A stretch of DNA of 64,000 bases from Chitinophaga pinensis (GTDB taxonomy: Bacteria > Bacteroidota > Bacteroidia > UBA4408): assembly GCA_945861665.1 (NCBI GenBank), contig CAMAVS010000002.1, positions 207,527-271,526 on the forward strand, given 5' to 3'. Under the pieces are notes generated by a model. The model saw only the letters and a program-made list of their open reading frames with translations. It ran no database searches and was not told the DNA's origin. Positions 61,729-64,000 of the stretch are shown here, in pieces. Each line of letters begins with the position of its first letter. Position 1 is the first letter of the stretch. A program made the translations under genes and the position numbers.

Positions 61729-62958
61729 TCAGCAAAGGGCTTCAATGAGATTATTATTTATATCATTAGATTCAATTGTTTTGCCATTATCAATTATTAT
61801 TTTTCTGCCACCATTTTGGTAGCTACCTTTTAATATTATTTCATTATTGTTGTCAAATATAAATAGTCGATTGTCTGCATAAAACTGCGCTTTATTTTTA
61901 GTGTTATTGAAAGTATATTCAATAATATCATTTATTTCAACGGCATCAACTTTTAGAAAGTACTTTACGGCTAAGTAATTAGCGAATAATTCGTTTATAA
62001 CAAATTTAACATCGAGATTTAATTTTTCGCATACAGTCATAATATATTCAAATTCTTTTACATGAACTTTGCCATCTCGTTTAGCTAAAGAAATCATGTC
62101 TATTAATAAGCTGTCTTTATCAGATTTACTTGATAGTTCAAGTAATTTAAAATCAACCTTACTTTGCGAACTTAATTCTAAATCAACTTTAAGTTTAGCT
62201 GATGTGTAATAGCTAAAATCAATGTTATCAATTATTTGTTTAATATATTCTTTTTCTTTTTCATTAGATTCATCATCAACTTTCATTAAGTTCATCAAAA
62301 CAATAACTTTGTTTTCTAGCACTTCTATTGTTTCTTCAGGATCTAATTGGTATTCATCTATTTGATCAGTCTCTTGCACATCTATATCTTTGCTTAATAT
62401 TAGCGCTGAATTTTCTCCGATTTTTGCAGTTGTATATTTTACCCATATTCCAATAGCCAAACCACCTAGTACAGGAACAAATTTTGCTACTGCAGATTTT
62501 ACTACTCCTGCAGAAAGCTTAATTCCTAATACTTTAGCCATTTGTTGAAATACTTTAACACTTGCTTTTTTAATCAGTATTTTTTCCCCTTGCCTTGCAA
62601 CTGCATTTATGCCAGCTGAACCAAAACCAGATTGCATGGCGAGTGCTAAAACCGTTTCTTTTGACATATGCTCTTCCTTTCCATTCGCAACGCCAATGTC
62701 ATAAATCATTGCAATCTGATTTTCAATGGTAAATTTTAATTCAGGAATAATTGCTAATAACCCAGCGGGGCCAGGAATCATTCCAGATATACCTGAAATT
62801 GCCCCATTAGTTTTGCTACAAGAACTAATGATGTCTTCAACATGTTCTTTACTAGGCTTTTCATTTTCTAAGTAATATTTTTTTCTATCCTCAATTGATC
62901 CCTCAAAAAGTGGGATAATTATTTGAATAAATTTCTCTTGGAATTTTTCTATTGCCAT
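61729..62958 (-). CDS. EcsC/TerB-like protein, C-terminus probably frameshifted
   Basis: A 409-residue protein. Residues about 40-175 resemble EcsC, a helical family with SGMIPGPAGLLAIIPELKF and VANGKEEHMSKETVLALAMQ. Residues about 210-325 look like a TerB-type helical domain (LMNLMKVDDESNEKEKEYI and LAKRDGKVHVKEFEYIMTVC). A short beta-rich tail follows. At the end the frame stops after IEALC, but skipping one T gives EALADLDNDSGDFIDIGSKI with a stop at 61680-61682, so the tail has probably been cut by a one-base insertion. Bracketed by the 29-base repeats. TerB-like domains recur in phage defence and stress systems. Confidence 0.75.
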   Translation of the reverse strand: MAIEKFQEKFIQIIIPLFEGSIEDRKKYYLENEKPSKEHVEDIISSCSKTNGAISGISGMIPGPAGLLAIIPELKFTIENQIAMIYDIGVANGKEEHMSKETVLALAMQSGFGSAGINAVARQGEKILIKKASVKVFQQMAKVLGIKLSAGVVKSAVAKFVPVLGGLAIGIWVKYTTAKIGENSALILSKDIDVQETDQIDEYQLDPEETIEVLENKVIVLMNLMKVDDESNEKEKEYIKQIIDNIDFSYYTSAKLKVDLELSSQSKVDFKLLELSSKSDKDSLLIDMISLAKRDGKVHVKEFEYIMTVCEKLNLDVKFVINELFANYLAVKYFLKVDAVEINDIIEYTFNNTKNKAQFYADNRLFIFDNNNEIILKGSYQNGGRKIIIDNGKTIESNDINNNLIEALC

Positions 62959-62974
62959 TTTATTAATTTGTTTA

Positions 62975-63003
62975 TTATATAAATAATTGTTTTTTAAAGT
63001 GTT
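62975..63003. repeat. 29-base direct repeat, copy 2
   Basis: Identical to 61593-61621. This copy forms the last codons (HFKKQLFI and stop) of the UDG-like gene and ends 16 bases upstream of the EcsC/TerB-like start codon. Confidence 0.95.
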
Positions 63004-63811
63004 GAATTTTTTTTCCTAATTCATTCATTTCATTATTGTTTTTAAGTAATCCTATTGAAATAAATAAATTAGCAATGGTTTGAATATTTTGAGTTACTGT
63101 TCTTGAAATATGAGGCATAAATAAATAGGTGATGTTGTTTATGGTTTCTAATATTTCCTTTGACTTTATATTTTGTATTGTTTTTAAGGCGTTTGCCGAT
63201 TCGATGCCTAACGTAATAATCATATCAGGTTGAATGATTTTAATTTCTTCATTCAATATAAATTTATGTAGCGCATAATACTCACTATTATTACCTGTAA
63301 AACTTTTGTCCTTATTGCTTAGTAGTGTTTTGTTTTGTTCTTGATATTCATAATAAAGTTTATATACATCAGTGATATAAACTAAATTGTTTTTTGTAAG
63401 TGGTTCTATAAAACGCCAATAATCATTTTTCTTAGTATTTCTATCATTTTTGTTATGAAGGCTAAATACAGTGCTTAAGCTAATTTCATCATGATGCTGC
63501 GCATTGCGTTTTGGATCCATCGCAACAATCATTATTTTTTTTTGGAATGAATTTGTGTTTCCTAATAATATAGGAAAATCAATTCCGCAATTACTTAAGT
63601 TAACTTTTTGTTGTGCTATGTTTGAAAATAGATTTAATTCTTTAAACAAAACATTATTTAAAATTAACCTATCTTCTTTTTCAAACTCGAAATTATTGTA
63701 AATACATTCATAATAATTTTCTAATGTATTATGAAAACTAGTATTAAATAAATTCTCCGAAAGTACTACCGTAATCTTTTTCTGAAGATCTTTATGGTTA
63801 AGTTTATTCAA
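62975..63811 (-). CDS. Uracil-DNA glycosylase superfamily-like protein
   Basis: A 278-residue protein. The C-terminal two thirds look like a UDG-type fold: a strand and loop KKIMIVAMDPKRNAQ (91-105) in place of the first catalytic motif, a strand leading to LVYITDVYKLYY (143-154), then PDMIITLGIESANAL (195-209), a strand typical of the family, and FMPHISR (231-237) in place of the second catalytic HPS-type motif. The usual catalytic Asp/Glu pattern is not clear, so enzymatic activity is uncertain. The N-terminal about 85 residues are helical. First intact gene of the accessory cluster. Confidence 0.6.
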   Translation of the reverse strand: MNKLNHKDLQKKITVVLSENLFNTSFHNTLENYYECIYNNFEFEKEDRLILNNVLFKELNLFSNIAQQKVNLSNCGIDFPILLGNTNSFQKKIMIVAMDPKRNAQHHDEISLSTVFSLHNKNDRNTKKNDYWRFIEPLTKNNLVYITDVYKLYYEYQEQNKTLLSNKDKSFTGNNSEYYALHKFILNEEIKIIQPDMIITLGIESANALKTIQNIKSKEILETINNITYLFMPHISRTVTQNIQTIANLFISIGLLKNNNEMNELGKKIQHFKKQLFI

Positions 63812-63823
63812 TTTTATTTTTAT

Positions 63824-64000
63824 TTAAACTTGTCCTTTAATGCTTTTTATATATCCGTTAATGCGCTCTATATCGTTCTTTTAAGATTCAATTTGGTTTA
63901 CAATGCTGTTTACTCTTCCGATTTTTGTTTTTACTAATATGCCAGTTTTTTTTAGTGGATTCTGGACTCCACAGAATTACATTACAGTTTTAATTAATTG
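63824..64000 (-). pseudogene. Remnant of an accessory gene at the window edge
   Basis: The minus-strand frame ends NDIERINGYIKSIKGQV with a stop at 63824. Upstream in frame are a TAA at 63881-63883 and GILVKTKIGRVNSIVNQIES, a heptad-like helix; Glu fits the stop. Further back, a run of eight A may hide a frameshift, since the other frame reads NVILWSPESTKK. The start lies outside the window. No family recognised. Confidence 0.4.

Noticed and set aside
8421-63883. Poor assembly as the cause of all broken frames
   Set aside because: Several genes over 3 kb are fully open while lesions cluster in a few short genes; random error would not do this. Single-lesion cases (48.3, 32.7, 61.7 kb) could still be errors.
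8421-64000. Reassignment of TAA/TAG to Glu as a general genetic code
   Set aside because: Many intact genes in the window end with TAA or TAG at the expected family length.

Overview
The window is AT-rich chromosomal DNA from a member of the Bacteroidota. The markers are several type IX secretion (T9SS) C-terminal sorting domains, an alternative complex III (ActABCDEF) cluster joined to cytochrome oxidase genes, fused MurF-alanine racemase and DAHP synthase-chorismate mutase genes, GIN-domain, PorT-like and Omp28-like envelope proteins, and promoter boxes of the TAnnTTTG type. The genus cannot be told from what is visible; an aerobic environmental lineage with T9SS is the best reading. No rRNA, tRNA, CRISPR array or insertion sequence was seen.

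Layout. 1-2.4 kb: start of an F0F1 ATP synthase operon on the minus strand (AtpZ-like, AtpI-like, atpB, atpE), running off the left edge. 2.5-8.4 kb: plus-strand run of an SDR protein, two polytopic membrane proteins that look like GT-C glycosyltransferases, a GT2 glycosyltransferase and a SAM methyltransferase, closed by a bidirectional hairpin. 8.4-9.7 kb: a decayed gene for a GIN-domain/outer-membrane barrel protein. 10-21.4 kb: the respiratory block actABCDEF-coxB-coxA (quinol to cytochrome c to oxygen). 21.5-26.8 kb: a small secreted protein, a bacterial SET protein, and on the minus strand tdk, murF-alr and aroG/aroQ. 26.9-45.3 kb: a large HYR/Gly-rich T9SS protein, a desaturase, lipoproteins, a pseudouridine synthase, an FG-GAP/ASPIC lipoprotein, a glutaryl-CoA dehydrogenase-like enzyme, an SBBP/PKD T9SS type B protein, a PorT-like protein, an M42 peptidase and an Omp28-like T9SS protein. 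45.5-56 kb: an M1 aminopeptidase, superoxide dismutase, a TM2 protein, a PhoB-like regulator divergent from a TonB-dependent receptor, and a beta-helix T9SS protein. 56-64 kb: an accessory minus-strand cluster of small membrane proteins, a lipoprotein, a KAP P-loop NTPase, an EcsC/TerB-like protein and a uracil-DNA-glycosylase-like protein. This is the most likely place for an undescribed system, perhaps defence or envelope stress.

Two signals go beyond ordinary annotation. First, several short genes are broken although nearly all large genes are intact; after reconstruction every in-frame stop in them is TAA or TAG at a position where Glu fits, one G-to-T change away. Second, the EcsC/TerB-like gene is bracketed by a perfect 29-bp direct repeat; removing one repeat plus the gene would leave the UDG-like and KAP genes four bases apart, so the gene looks like an inserted cassette.
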